From positions 9,321,865 to 9,385,864 of the forward strand of contig CAJINV010000001.1 of NCBI GenBank assembly GCA_905178155.1: a DNA stretch of 64,000 nucleotides. The letters run 5' to 3'. The position numbers and the translations under genes are program-made. Below are positions 23,121 to 34,783 of this stretch, in pieces. The DNA comes from Amoebophrya sp. A120 (Eukaryota > Sar > Dinophyceae > Syndiniales > Amoebophryaceae). The number at the start of each line of letters is the position of its first letter. Position 1 is the stretch's first letter. The notes under the pieces were generated by a model. It was not told where the DNA came from and searched no databases. It saw nothing but the letters and a program-made list of their open reading frames with translations.

Positions 23121-24111
23121 TAAGACGAGGACTCTCATGAAACCAAATCGATCCACGTCATTATACCTATGTAAAAGTCCGTGAGGCGCCGCAGCGCAGA
23201 ATTCGGCGTCTCTAGTGCCGTGTAATTTTCTATCCACACTGAAAACATACAAGAAAAACTAAAACAATGGAAACAACAAAGGGAAAGGGAATGGACATGG
23301 TCACTGCGAACGAAATTTCGTCGAGAAATGAAATTAGAATGTAGCATGCCTCGTGCGCCAGGCCTGAGCATGTGTGTGAAGATTATGATCAGCTCAACAA
23401 GAGTGTGCGATCACACTGGACTTCGCTTCTTCGCAAGTAATATGAAGAGCATATGAAAAACACGAAACGCAGGCTATCGAGTCAGTGCGATAGGTCTATG
23501 TTCGGTACGACATTGGGACGATAGTTCACAAGCAGCGCCAAATACCAGTAGAATTAATATGAGCCCTACCTCTTCAGCGGTTCCACCATATGTTTTTGCT
23601 CTGGTTCATCCAGCCTTCGATTACAATAGAGTGCTATCATGGCACATCGATCTGAGCGGCAATTCTCTCAATTTTTTCCCACTGCGGCGTTCTTTCCTCG
23701 GTGCAATGTTTTCATCTTCTCTTTTCGCCTTTTCCGCATTGGACAAGGAAGCAGGATCACGTGCTGTTGAAAGACCACCTTCTTTACATAAATTCAATTT
23801 TATTTGAAGGAACTGCGACTGCCGCGATGCGTTTTTTGAATTTTAAAAAAAGCCTAACGTCGAGCTAGAAAGAACTCTCACTTCTTATTTTCTGATTTGA
23901 CATTTCTCACCATGCAATGCTTGTGTATGTTTCGGCGGCTTATTTTGCGGAATTGCAACACACAGTGACTAGACTACGTAACTACGCGAGGTTCATAAAA
24001 ATCGTTCCATTCTATTTTAGCTCTTCGCACACCGCCTCCCTCAAAAACATCGTCCGAGACATTCTTACTCACAGCAGGGGCAGCACCCGCAAGACGAATC
24101 TTTCTTTAAAC
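23121..24111. other. Intergenic
   Basis: Short frames only. No repeat or RNA gene recognised. Confidence 0.5.
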
Positions 24112-27100
24112 ATGAGAACGCGGTGTCACCTCGTTCCTTTGCTGCTTGCAGCAACAGTCACGGCCTCTTCTGCCGCACCAGTTTCTCTGAACGCCAGTAC
24201 TGCCTCAAGTTCATCATCAACAGGCCCAGCGGTCTTGACAGAACATGCTCTCGCAGCCCACGACAAGCAAACCCAAGCGGCGGGGTAAGATGACGGTGTC
24301 GTTGATAAGTATCTGATGATCACTCGCCCATTTAGATCTACTTTTAACACTCTTGATGGTGGACGTCATCGTGGAGCCAACATTCAAAATCTAGATCCAA
24401 AAATTGATACAGAATTGCTCCACCTTCCGTTGAGCAGGAGTATTACACGGACGCCGTTGCGTCGCAGGCAAGAGCGGGTTTTTTAGGACGACGACCGCAG
24501 TGCCACCGATGGACAAAATCGGCAGCCTGCAGAGTTGGTGGCGGGTTTGCACTGCTGGCAGCGGCCGCTGCTGGAGCAGGAGCGGCCTTCAGCCACATCG
24601 GTACTGGGCACCACAACGGCCACGGAAACAGTAAATCCACCACCAGTGCGATTAATAATTTGGACAGCGTGTATCCCGGCCCCTATCCAGGCGACCCAAT
24701 CCCGCAGGCGCACGGACTGCATTCGTCCATGTACGACAGTTACAGAAACATCGCTGAGCAGCAAGGCGGCAAGACGTGGAAAAGCTACTTGGAGATGATT
24801 GACGGGGCTGCGGTCGAGCCCGGTGTTCCCGGAGCGTTGGGCGGGCCTGGCTTTCTCGCACCGGCGGACCGGAGTACAACTGAACAAGCCGCGGACTTTT
24901 TTTCCCCGACCGGGGGTCGAACACGAAATACTCCACACAGCCAGAAAGAGGAGCGGCAGCGGGGATCACTACCCTCAGTTGTTCTTGTCGAGGATCAGTA
25001 TGAGCCACCGATTATCAACACGAGCAAAAGTTTAGCCGAAGTCGAGAACTTAGCCGCACTGAAGGCACCAGCGCGTGAACACGTGAAGGGAAACGATTTG
25101 TCTACAGGAAAAGCGACCGATTTGGATTTGGAATCCACGGCAATTGAATCCACGACAAGTCAGAGGACACAGCAAGAGAGCACGACTGGGGCAAGCGCTT
25201 TCGTAGTACCCCCTTTATTATCTCCGCACCAAGAAGTGCCGGACAACGCGGCATCGTCTGCGGCGCTTCTGAAAAATGCAAGCCTGAGGACTTCCACTTC
25301 TGCTTCTTCTCCGTCTGCACCCTTAGGAACCGCCCTCGACGAGCTTGCGAACGAGAGTGTGACCGAGGCGGAAACGTTCGCAGAGGTGGCCCATCTGCTG
25401 GTGGAGCTGGGCGACGCCATGATGAAGGGCAACCAACTAAAGGTGTTCGAAATCTTCAAAAAGTTGCAACCGGAGCTCGCGAAGACTACGGACGATTACT
25501 ACTCTATCCTGAAAACCATCAACAAAATTCAGGAAGTGGCGATCCAATTTGCAAACGACAAGCTGCAGACTGACTTCAAGGTAGTAAATCTGTTCTAAAC
25601 CAAGTACTAGACTTTTTTTTCCGTTCTTCTTCTTTGCCCAGAGCCCAACCGTCTGCCTCTTCAGGAAGAAGGAGCATATTGGCAAACGCATCAATCGAGG
25701 TCGCCAGTATGGAGCTTTGTTGACGAAAAGACGAAAGGTCTACTGCCGTTTGTACTGTTGTACTAGATGGCTATGATTTGCGTTTGCTGGCACACGATGA
25801 CAGTTTTCCTTCGCACAACAGACCCTTACGTTTGCTCTGGTGTTGCTTTACGGAGACGTGACGAAATTGATCGTGAGTGACCTTCGGAACGTGGAGACGC
25901 ATTGGCGAGCGCCGAACCACACGGCGCGCGACGCGGCTTTGTTGAACCTGGAAACGCACATTTTGCAATCCATCGGCGACACGAGTGCCCTTTGGAACGC
26001 GATCGCCGGTGTGATTACCGACGTAGCCCACGAATTCGGCGAGGGTGCGTTCAGCCACCGAGTGAAGCACGCAAAGAAGGGCGCGGCGCGGCTCGCGATG
26101 GTCGCGCTGCGCAAACGGAACGCGTGGCTGTTACCGACGCCGGAGGGCTTGGAGATGCGGAAACCCTATTTGAAGTTTTTCCACTCCATGCTGCAGTTTG
26201 TGAAGGATCTGGCCGACATGTCAGAACTACTGAAGGAGCTGATGCTATGGGGGTGTCAGGATCGAAATCGACAAAGTCGAAAAATTTGTAATGCATAAAT
26301 TGCACGGCACGCATGGCCTGTGTTGACGTTGAGGAGCAGCAGGTAAATGAAACCGATGGAAAGTCTGTTTAGGGGAAGGCGATGTGCTACCAGAGTAGCA
26401 TGACAGGAGCTGTCTTCCTTGCCCAAACAGCATGACAGACAGGACTTTGGTGCTCCTGAAATTTGTAATGCAGCACTTGAAAACTGAGGCTCCAACTGGT
26501 ATCGATTTTATGCATCACAAATCATTTCAATTTTGTTGATTTCGATCCTGACGCTTCCATAGATGCTCACGTACGGGACGGAACTGAACACGTTGTGGGA
26601 CGCGATGCCGGAGAGCGACAAAAACTTGGCGAACTTGGAAAAGGATTATGCGAAGAAAAAAACTGGATGCGTGTGGTGGGACTTGTTGCATTTTTTTCTC
26701 TGCATGAAGAATAGCGGTCTACGGTTTTGTATTGTTTCAAGGGCCATTTCCTTGTCCATGATGAAGATGAGAGCCTCTTTTACACGTATAATTTCATGGT
26801 CGAGTTGTATGTAGTGAGGTCACCGAACGGTTCTAACCGGGGAGTTTTTTTGACACCCAGCCAGCAAAACGACCGGCAGTTTTCAAGCGGGCGGGAGTGT
26901 TTTTTGACGAAAAAGATTTTCAATTATCAGGCGGCCGGAGCTTTGCCAACAAACAAGCCCGGTCGAAAACTATCGATTCCCGCTTGATAAAACGACGCAG
27001 GGGAGCCGGCAAAAGGGGCGCCCTTCTGAGGCGCCCGCCGCCTTAGTTTCTGGCGATTTGGGGCGCCCAAAAAGGGGCGTGCAAAAAACGCGCCCAAAAT

Positions 27101-28251
27101 CAGAACAGCGAAACAGCATGGCACGGCCGCGATTTCGGAGCACTTTGGGCGGCCGCGAAAGCGGCCGCCTTTTCGCCGGTTTTAGAGCCTGGGAAGCTTT
27201 GCAAAAAGCGCCGGCGTGAAAAATAAAAACGCGAAAAATAAAAAGCGCGCCAGACGCGCAAAGCCAATCCGCATGCCATGGGCCCGGTTTTTCTTCGCTT
27301 TTTGGGCGCCCCCCGTGGCACCCGGATCGGCCCCATAGCATCGGGGCTGGCTTTCGGAAAGTAATTTTGGAAATGTGCCAAAATTTGCGACGTTTCCCAA
27401 GTGGCCGCCATACCGTGCGGCATAACGTTACTCACGGCGGTATGGCGAGCCCATAAAAAGCAAAGCCGCGGCCAAGGCTGCGGTCGGCAAAAAAACGCCC
27501 ACGACCTCACTACCCCCGCCCCGGCGGCTATATTTGGTACTGTTCTTTCACCCGCGAAAACATTTTTTTTTCTTGGCGATAAGAATCCCGCGAAGTTCAT
27601 CGATCAGATGATTGTAGACCGGGAGATGTTGCCAAAAGCGCAGAAGACGCGACGCATGAGGGAAATGCTCGACGTGCTGGGGAAGGTGGCAGACAGGCTG
27701 GAGAAGGAAGGAAAGGAGTACGAAAAATTCGTGACCTGTTTTCTTTGTTTTGAGGATTTTTCCTTGTTCGAAATTTTCTCTAGGCTTTTATAGATTTGCA
27801 CGTGCTTGATGCGGGGAATCTCGCATGATATGCAGAGGTCCTGAAGTAAACAAACATTAACACACCACAAAGCCTTCTCGCAATGGAAGCGTCATTCCCC
27901 GAGATTGAGTCCCTGTTTAGCCAGTATTTGTCCCCTGTTGGTGAGCACGTGCGCGAGGAGGGCACGCAGTTTATCTCCAACGCGATTCAGACGGCACTGA
28001 AAGTCGGACTTTTTTCGGCCGACGCAGGCACGTATGCGGGGGCCATGACAGAGCAGACCGCAACAGCCGCGAGGGCGGAGCTTGAACGAGACGCCGAGGG
28101 CCTGCGGGAAGGCGCAAAGCAGCTGGTGCAAAATTTTGCCTCGTTTCTCAAGCAGGAGGCTGCCTACGTAAAACAACTTGAGCGGCTCTTAAATTGGAAC
28201 TCACCGACATCGGGAGGCGCGCAACGCGAGTGGGTAGCACAACTATTGTGA
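24112..28251 (+). CDS. Secreted, largely helical protein of unknown function
   Basis: Exon 1 (24112-24284) encodes a clear signal peptide (MRTRCHLVPLLLAATVTASS...AAP). It joins in phase across a GTAAGA...CTGCAG intron to exon 2 (24533-25580), and a phase-0 GT-AG intron (25581-25821) leads to exon 3 (25822-26245). An introner then separates exon 4 (from 26567 to about 26660). Further exons lie at about 27575-27714 and 27864-28251 (GT-AG, joining ...KEGKD-LLAMEASFPEIE). The border near 26660-27575 is unresolved. After a Gly/Ala-rich and low-complexity N-terminal half, the C-terminal 450 residues are almost all predicted amphipathic helix (VAHLLVELGDAMMKGNQLKV, LKTINKIQEVAIQF). I recognise no family. 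Secretion plus helix-bundle structure would suit a cell-surface, vacuolar or host-directed protein, which is inference only. Confidence 0.7.
26246..26561. mobile_element. Introner with about 30-bp TIRs and GATGC target duplication
   Basis: GATGC lies at 26241-26245 and 26562-26566. The termini are inverted repeats with the shared core GTCAGGATCGAAATC (26255-26269 and its reverse at 26538-26552). Removing the element and one GATGC gives GAG CTG ATG CTC ACG TAC and an uninterrupted helix (LLKELMLTYGTELN). No border choice gives GT...AG; AT...AG is possible. Confidence 0.88.
26811..27513. mobile_element. 703-bp GC-rich TIR element inside an intron
   Basis: GTAGTGAGGTC (26811-26821) is matched exactly by its reverse complement at 27503-27513, and a second patch of similarity follows (a GTTTTTTTG tract about 20-30 bases in from each end). 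The interior is GC-rich and full of short palindromes such as GGGCGGCCGCGAAAGCGGCC. No transposase frame is seen. No target duplication is evident. It lies in the unresolved intron of the helical-protein gene. Confidence 0.6.
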
Positions 28252-29701
28252 TCCAGGAGACGAATACTCTTCACCGGCCGTCAATGAAGACTGTTGATAA
28301 ATGCCGCGCTGAATGCAATACGAGTAATTAGACGCACAGTACCAAGACGAAGACCAAGACCATTTTTCCAGCACATGGAAAAAACGGAGCTACCAGAAAA
28401 ATGACACTTCCGCCTTCGTGGGGGGCGACCAAGATAATTCGTCGTAGCGGGAGTCGCAGTTGATGTGTCCGTCAGCTTGCGCACAGTGCGACAGACCACT
28501 ATGAAAGGTTAGAACTCATATCGCGAATATGGACCACAGCCTCTCCAGTCAGCCTCAGCGTCAAGAATGTTACCACACCGCACCGTTTCCGTGCTTGAGA
28601 TTTCATGCCATTATGGTCGTGCAGATTCAAGTGTATCGATGCTTGCTCCTGAGAATAGAGAAGATTTTTGCAACTGACTTAGATAGAAAACTTCTTGGTC
28701 AGTTCGTTTGGCTTTACCTTTATCAGACAGAAAATTCGAACGCTCAAAAAATTAAGGATACCTGCTCGTCAATTAACCTCATGTCGATACAGGAATATTG
28801 AATAATACAGCGAGCGGCCCCGGTCATTCATGTGGATAAAGAGACATGTCATACAACAAACGGTGGTTGAGTTTTTCTGACGTATTTTTATACTTTTTTG
28901 TGGCCACGGTGGCGGCACTGATTCTGAGCTTCCGAAAATGAAGTAAACAGCAGAAATTCAGAGACGATAGCAATTTGAGAATACAGGGTGACTGATGAGA
29001 AAAGCAAATAGTAACTGATGGACGCAGCTGCAGGCTCGTTCCGTGCTTCCGAATTCGTTAGGCACGTATTGCACGTTCTTTGATACGGGCAAACAGCGAG
29101 TGAGCTAGCAATGGCCCATCTGTAAAAAAAGCCCTGGCTGGATCAAAAATGTTCTGTGTACAAGAACTCCTCGTAGGAGTAAAAAGTGCCGCTCCGTTGA
29201 TGTTCTTGCAGCAGCGTGCTACTTGTGGTCATGCCTTTGCATTCGTGAAGACAGCAAAGTTCCGATGCCGTACTCGCGAGAAGGCTAGTGGTCCAGCGGA
29301 AAAATAAAAGCACGACTGACATGTTTCGTGTTTGTCGTTTGGATCTAAACTGGATTTTAGATGTGGCAAATTCGTCCTTGCTTGTTCGAAACGAGATCTT
29401 CTGGTTTCAGAATTGTCGGTCTGGCTGCTTACAGGAACACAGCCATTTTTCATTCGTCCTCCTATCGTATCGAAACAAAATAAGTATGATGAAGACGAGA
29501 TGACAACAACTCTAGGAATTACGAATTACCCCAAGCGCCTACAAGACATAAGATGGTCTCAATTATCCTCGTGGCAGTCGGGTCCGGTTGTAGTTGAAGT
29601 AGTCGTAGAGTTTTTGAAACCTTCTGTCTAAAATGCAAATGTAAAAAAGCAGGTCGGAAGAACTACAGTAAACCTGCTGCTGCTTTTTCCGTGCCTCGAT
29701 C
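28252..29701. other. Intergenic
   Basis: AT-rich, with no coding-like frame, repeat or RNA gene that I can support. Confidence 0.5.
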
Positions 29702-30703
29702 ATGGCTTTCAAAGTTACTTCACATGGGCTTGTGTGGTCCTCTGTATGCCCTGTTTTGCTCTTTCTCCTTCGCAGCCCATTAACGATTTACATTCTAACG
29801 CAACCACATTTTTTCGCATCCGCCGTCAAATTAGATCTCAAGTCTTATCATGATGATGCCGCGTCCAGCATACAAAAAAGCAGCGAGGGAGGTCCAGAAC
29901 AAGGGGTGAACCGTGGGCCCCTTTTCGAAGAACAACATCAAAGTCTACAGCAGGAACCACGACCGGCGTTGGTGAAAGTAGAAATCAGGAGTGCGCTTTC
30001 CGGGAATTTGCACGGGAGTTACGTGGTTCCGCTTCGCACGACGGTCGCAGGCTTGGTCATGCTGGCATTTCCTAAAGAGGACAATAACAACTTCTACGCC
30101 GTAGATTTGATACTTGATGCAGAAGACAATATGCATCGCCGCCTTTCCGAATCTCATCGTATCGAATCTCGGCCTCAGAATCCCGGGGAAGTACATGTTC
30201 CTCTTGCTACTCCACCGCAACTTCCAAGTTCTGCGACCGCACGGACGCTCTTCACGGAGCAATGGCTCGGCGATCTCGTAGGGGGGGCGTCGTGCTCCGT
30301 CGAGAGGGGTGTCGAGGTCGGGCTAGTGCACGGCACAAAGTCTGAAGAGGAAGCAGCTGAATGTGAAATCAAACGGAGCCCGACCGAGCAGAATGGTGAA
30401 GATTCTCCCCCTGCTGCCATCTTCCGAACCACCTATAATCTGAAGCTGAAGTTTTTGCGCAACTCGTCCGTCGACGCCGTTACCGTAAAGCGTTTTCTTG
30501 AGGGGGACTTGTCGCCGCTGAGTCGAAACTCTTGTCTCTGGCGCAACAAAAACGCGATGCTGCTTCTGCTCGACGGTCTTCGGGGGCAGGGGTTCCGGCA
30601 AGCGGAGCTCGCCGGGCAAACACCGATCAGAGAGCTCATGGAAAGTGACCCGGCCTTCGAAAGTGCCGTAAGACGACGACTGACCTCCTCCCCCGGAGCT
30701 TGA
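29702..30703 (+). CDS. Secreted or signal-anchored protein of unknown function
   Basis: ATG 29702 to TGA 30703, 333 residues, intronless. The first 40 residues contain a long hydrophobic segment (SSVCPVLLFLLRSPLTIYIL), consistent with a signal peptide or anchor. Residues 80-120 (ALVKVEIRSALSGNLHGSYV...) have a beta-rich pattern loosely like the start of a ubiquitin-like fold, too weak for a call. A C-terminal helical region has a conserved-looking LWRNKNAMLLLLDGLRGQGF. Composition is coding-like throughout. No catalytic motif seen. Confidence 0.65.
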   Translation: MAFKVTSHGLVWSSVCPVLLFLLRSPLTIYILTQPHFFASAVKLDLKSYHDDAASSIQKSSEGGPEQGVNRGPLFEEQHQSLQQEPRPALVKVEIRSALSGNLHGSYVVPLRTTVAGLVMLAFPKEDNNNFYAVDLILDAEDNMHRRLSESHRIESRPQNPGEVHVPLATPPQLPSSATARTLFTEQWLGDLVGGASCSVERGVEVGLVHGTKSEEEAAECEIKRSPTEQNGEDSPPAAIFRTTYNLKLKFLRNSSVDAVTVKRFLEGDLSPLSRNSCLWRNKNAMLLLLDGLRGQGFRQAELAGQTPIRELMESDPAFESAVRRRLTSSPGA

Positions 30704-31372
30704 CGCGACGGAAAGCTCGATACGATCACGAGGACTTGATGATGCGGAGCTGGGGGCAAGTCAAGGATTCGCTCTCGGTTTGAAGAAACTCGTTCTATTG
30801 ATGCTAGCTACCTACGAAAAAGGCCCTGCTGTTGAGTCAAAACAGGGGGAAAATACTGAGTAAATTTGTAAGGATCTGTGGCTGATGAAAAACGCTAACC
30901 GTAAAGCAAACAAGAAAGTCAAAACCCTTATCAAACCTGCAGTGCACGTTACATCCGCGTGTCTGGTACATGTTATGTCCCTGTCTTTGGATAAAACGAA
31001 CGAGAGATATACAGGATTCAGTTCGACATTTTTTCGGCGTACTGCAGTTATTCTTATTCATATTGATATTGTGTCAACACTTGTGTCGTGATTTGTCGCG
31101 AACACGAACCAGGCAGGATAGACACACTAGTGCTTATACCGAGATAACGGCACATAATTTTTCGCGACGCTAAATCTCAGCGGAATTTGAACCTGTTAAT
31201 TTCAGTTCAGGTTTTTGGTTTTCATTTTCAAACATGACTATGACGAGCACGACCACGCGCAGCATACTTTTACCGACATCTATATGGAATCGATTTTGGA
31301 TATTGTCACAATTACCACGACTCGTAAACGCAAGAAAGAGGTAGTATCAGACCAACACTACGTCCAAATAGA
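30704..31372. other. Intergenic
   Basis: AT-rich. Nothing recognised. Confidence 0.5.
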
Positions 31373-34058
31373 ATGCCCCGCGCGAATGCCTTGCGCTGGC
31401 GAGCACGCGGCAGTTCCGATGGGATCACTGCAGCTGCTGAGCCTGCATGCGTTTCCAGTTACGCACCCGCTGCGCGGGCGGTTTCAGTGTCAGCAAGTCA
31501 ACATCCGGACAATATGCCCACTCCGGAGATGAACCGACTACGTGACCACGATGCGAGTGCGAACCCGGATTTGCAGGCTTCGCATTTCCAACTCTACAGA
31601 CGAGAGGAGCATGACGCTTTTCCTGTTGAGAGTGCCGGGGTAGAGACAGGAGCCGGAAGTACTGCAACTCCTGCAAGCAGTATCCTTGTGTCAGGACCTC
31701 GACCTCCTACTGCACGACCTTTGACGACTCCCGATTCGACGGCACAAAATATAAATAAGAATCAGAGCGGAATATTAAAAGCTGCGAACGAAACAAGCCG
31801 TCCTGCATTTTTGGAAGTAGTCGACATTGCGTTGAACCTTGCGGACGTCAAGTGGGACGGGATTTACCAGGACGGAAAACAGTTCCACGCCCCGGACCAC
31901 GCCTACATGCTGAAGCGGACCTTTGAACTCGGAAAATGGTACAAGGACCACGAAGATGCGGCGCAGGTAGACATGCAGCTCGTCCCTTGTCGCATGGCAA
32001 AGTGCATGGTGTCCGGGGGCGGCCTGGAGTGGATCCGGAAGGCCTTCTTTTTGATGGAAAAATTCGACCCGGGGCGGAAATTCTTATTCACCTGCATCGG
32101 CGTGCACCCCACTATGGTCAAGGAGTTTTTGTTTTTGCCCGAACGCTTCAACCCTGCAACCGCCAAAGTTGAGGTTCTCCCGCAATACCGGAGCTGGAAG
32201 CCCCCGGTATTGCGGGAGAACCTCCCAGCAGGATCAGAGGATCATCCCGTCACAGAAGAAAGCGTTGTTGACAGCAGGACGTGGCGTGGTAACGACGACG
32301 GTGAGAACGTCGTAATGGAGGACATGGAGGTTGAAGACAACGCTGTCGACCAAAAGAATGCCGTCTCAACATTCGGTGGAGGCACTGCACACAAAGGCGC
32401 GACGTGGGGGAAAAAAGGCCCGGAACAAACGTCGGCAAATTATACGAAGTCCGCTGGTGGCGACTCACCGGGGGGCCGGTCAAAGGGGACTAGTGGCACA
32501 GCAACCTCAAAAACTACAAAAATGTTGAAAAATAGCCAGAGGCCCGTGGAGGTGACGGCTTACGGTCTGGCCGACTCGCGGCTGCACGAGTACTTCGCGG
32601 ACCCGTCGTATCAGAGCCAGCACTTGCACGCGCTGCGTCAGTTCTTTGCCGACGAGCAATGCCGGAAGCGCATTGTCGCCGTCGGCGAGATCGGGTTGGA
32701 CTACGAACGAACGCAGTTCTGCCCGCTGGAAATCCAGCGGAGGTTTCTGGAGTTACAGCTGCCCCTGGCGGCCGAGTACGATCTGCCGCTCTACATCCAC
32801 GTGCGTGGCGCCGGCTGCATGGAAGAGTTTCTAGAGATGCTGGACCGGGTTGTATTGCGAAAGTTCTTCCCCGGCTTTCGAAAAAACCTCGCTTGCGAAG
32901 AGCTAGACGCGACGCTGGTTGGCTGGGGTTCTCCTCCTCGGGCCCAAAACAGATCAGAAGTTCTGCATGGGGAGGCGCTTCTTGGAAAAGACGAGGATGC
33001 AGCTCCGAGTAAGTTTACGCCACGAGCACAAGGCCGCGTTTTCCGGTCTGGCGTTGTTCACAGCTTTACGGGCACCGTCGCCGACTTGGAGCTTCTTCTA
33101 TCGTACAACTTGTTTGTTTCCGTTATGGAGTTGTTCTCATCAAGCGTAACATGGCCCGCTGTTGCAGGAAGACTTCGCCTTGGTTTGTCATGCTAGCGAC
33201 ATTGGGATTGGTCCTGCAGATGCAGAATTTCAATGTTTTTGAAAGACGCCGTATTGTGTGACAAATTACGGAACAATCAATCTGAATCATGTAACAGCAA
33301 GCAATGTAACGCCTGAGCACGGCATATCCGTCAACGGTTGCTCCCTGCGATCCAAGGCTGGTTGTTTGATGATCAAGAGCATTCCGCTCGATCGCCTTTT
33401 GTTGGAAACTGACGCGCCCTACTGCGCAATCGAGGAGTCAAGCCCTGTCTGGAAAGACCTCAAGACAGCGAATTGCTCCGCACTGTCGATGAATTGTGAA
33501 GTTGGCGTAGGAAAAGATTGCACAAGTGGAACAAAGAGCCTCCACGACGGAGCGGTTCGCGCCGGACTCGCCTGGGGGCGAGTTGCCTCTGTGTCGAAAG
33601 TTGGGAGCACTGGGAGAAATGACAGCAGGCAAGCCTCTTGTAATATGGACGAGAACAACTCAGCAGATGTGGATGTCTCTATGCCCTATTCGACTCCCGT
33701 TTTTCCTGAAGCTCTTGCCCAACAAACCGCGGCTCTGCCGGCTCTTCAGGCTCCCGGTGGAAGGAATTATAGCACGCAGCATGTAGAATTAGAAGCAATG
33801 GCCAGTGCAAATGGCAGTTGTGCCACGACTAACCTGAATGGACAGGGAGCTTTCAACATCCGGGGGAACAAGGGGCGGGGGAAAAAAGGAAAGAAGGGAA
33901 AGAGACGGCAGTTGACGCCCGTGGAACAGATCCAAAGACGGAACGAGCCAATCAACGTGCTTCAGGTTGCGGAGGCCGTGGCGCTTCTGCGAGGTGAACC
34001 GATCGCTAAAGTGCTGCGTGCGGCGCGCGAAAACACACGAAGACTTCTGGGCATATAA
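31373..34058 (+). CDS. TatD-family metal-dependent deoxyribonuclease, TATDN1-like
   Basis: Two exons (31373-33123 and 33332-34058) flank an introner; the product is 825 residues, far longer than the usual 300. TatD/TATDN1 motifs appear in order: VDIALNLADVKWDGIY (metal-site strand), CIGVHPTM, VAVGEIGLDYERTQFCP (metal-ligand Glu), LYIHVRGA (His), VVHSFTGTVADLELLL (His), SVNGCSLRSKAG, and IPLDRLLLETDAPYC (catalytic Asp), then RNEPINVLQVAEAVALLRGE as in the human protein. TatD enzymes are 3'-5' exonucleases acting in DNA repair and apoptotic DNA degradation. Extra material includes about 115 N-terminal residues, about 120 residues between the CIGVHPT and GEIGLDY blocks (including a perfect hairpin), and a Lys-rich insertion GRGKKGKKGKRRQ before the C-terminal motif. 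The start could be a later Met. Confidence 0.9.
32171..32224. repeat. Perfect 21-bp inverted repeat within the TatD coding exon
   Basis: Bases 32171-32191 (GAGGTTCTCCCGCAATACCG plus G) are the exact reverse complement of 32204-32224, with a 12-base loop. Both arms are translated, giving VEVLPQYRSW...PVLRENLP in a region absent from the family's usual core. Confidence 0.9.
33124..33326. mobile_element. Short introner in the TatD gene, TCCGT target duplication
   Basis: TCCGT occurs at 33119-33123 and 33327-33331. Removing 203 bases plus one copy joins GTT TCC GT to C AAC GGT and reads LFVSVNGCSLRS, matching the conserved YIGxNGCSLKT of TATDN1. Terminal inverted similarity is weak (TATG...CTCA...GCGTTACAT). 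The GTCATGC motif common to other introners here is present. No GT...AG option exists at these borders. Confidence 0.82.
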
Positions 34059-34783
34059 CATAAACATACATTCTCGTGGCACTTTTTCGGCAGAACGTCA
34101 TGGGAAAAGCTGGACGAATGGATCCAACCGGACACCATGTTGCGCAACATCACTGAAGTATCTGTGCATCAATATCGATGAATTTGTGGTTCTGGTTCTG
34201 ATTGTTCTTGTTGAGCAGAGGTAGGGCCAAAGCAAACGAGTTCGTGCAACGATGTGGAAAAAGATTCCACTGTGGCGACTTGGTTTTTTTTTTGTTCGAC
34301 GCAAGAAACTTTCGCCTCTTAGATGCCTTTAAGGGACAACTATTCCACGGAGATTACCTATCGATTAATCTCAACCGAGGGAAATGCAAATAGAAAATGG
34401 ATATGCCCATGGGCTAAGATAGCTACTCACTTACTCAACTCGAAGAGTTGAGAACATCCACACCTAGTTGCAGAATCTAGCATTATTTTTCGAACCACAC
34501 ACTGCGTCAGGACCTTCGCTTTTCATCTAATTTTTACCATACCGTTACTATATGAAATTCGTGCAAGAAGAAGAACTCATTCATCTATTTGTATTTCCAT
34601 TACAGACGAGGAAAGCAAATGAACGGGTTATCATGCCTACTGCCGCAACACCCTGTATGATCTGGCAGGCCCAGTACAATTCGATTTTAATAACGGAGCG
34701 CAAGCTCTGACTTTGTAAGATATGCATCTTGACGACGACGACATTATCAGGAAGCGATAGACATAAGCTCAGTAAATTCAAAA
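34059..34783. other. Intergenic
   Basis: AT-rich with no supported feature. Confidence 0.5.
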
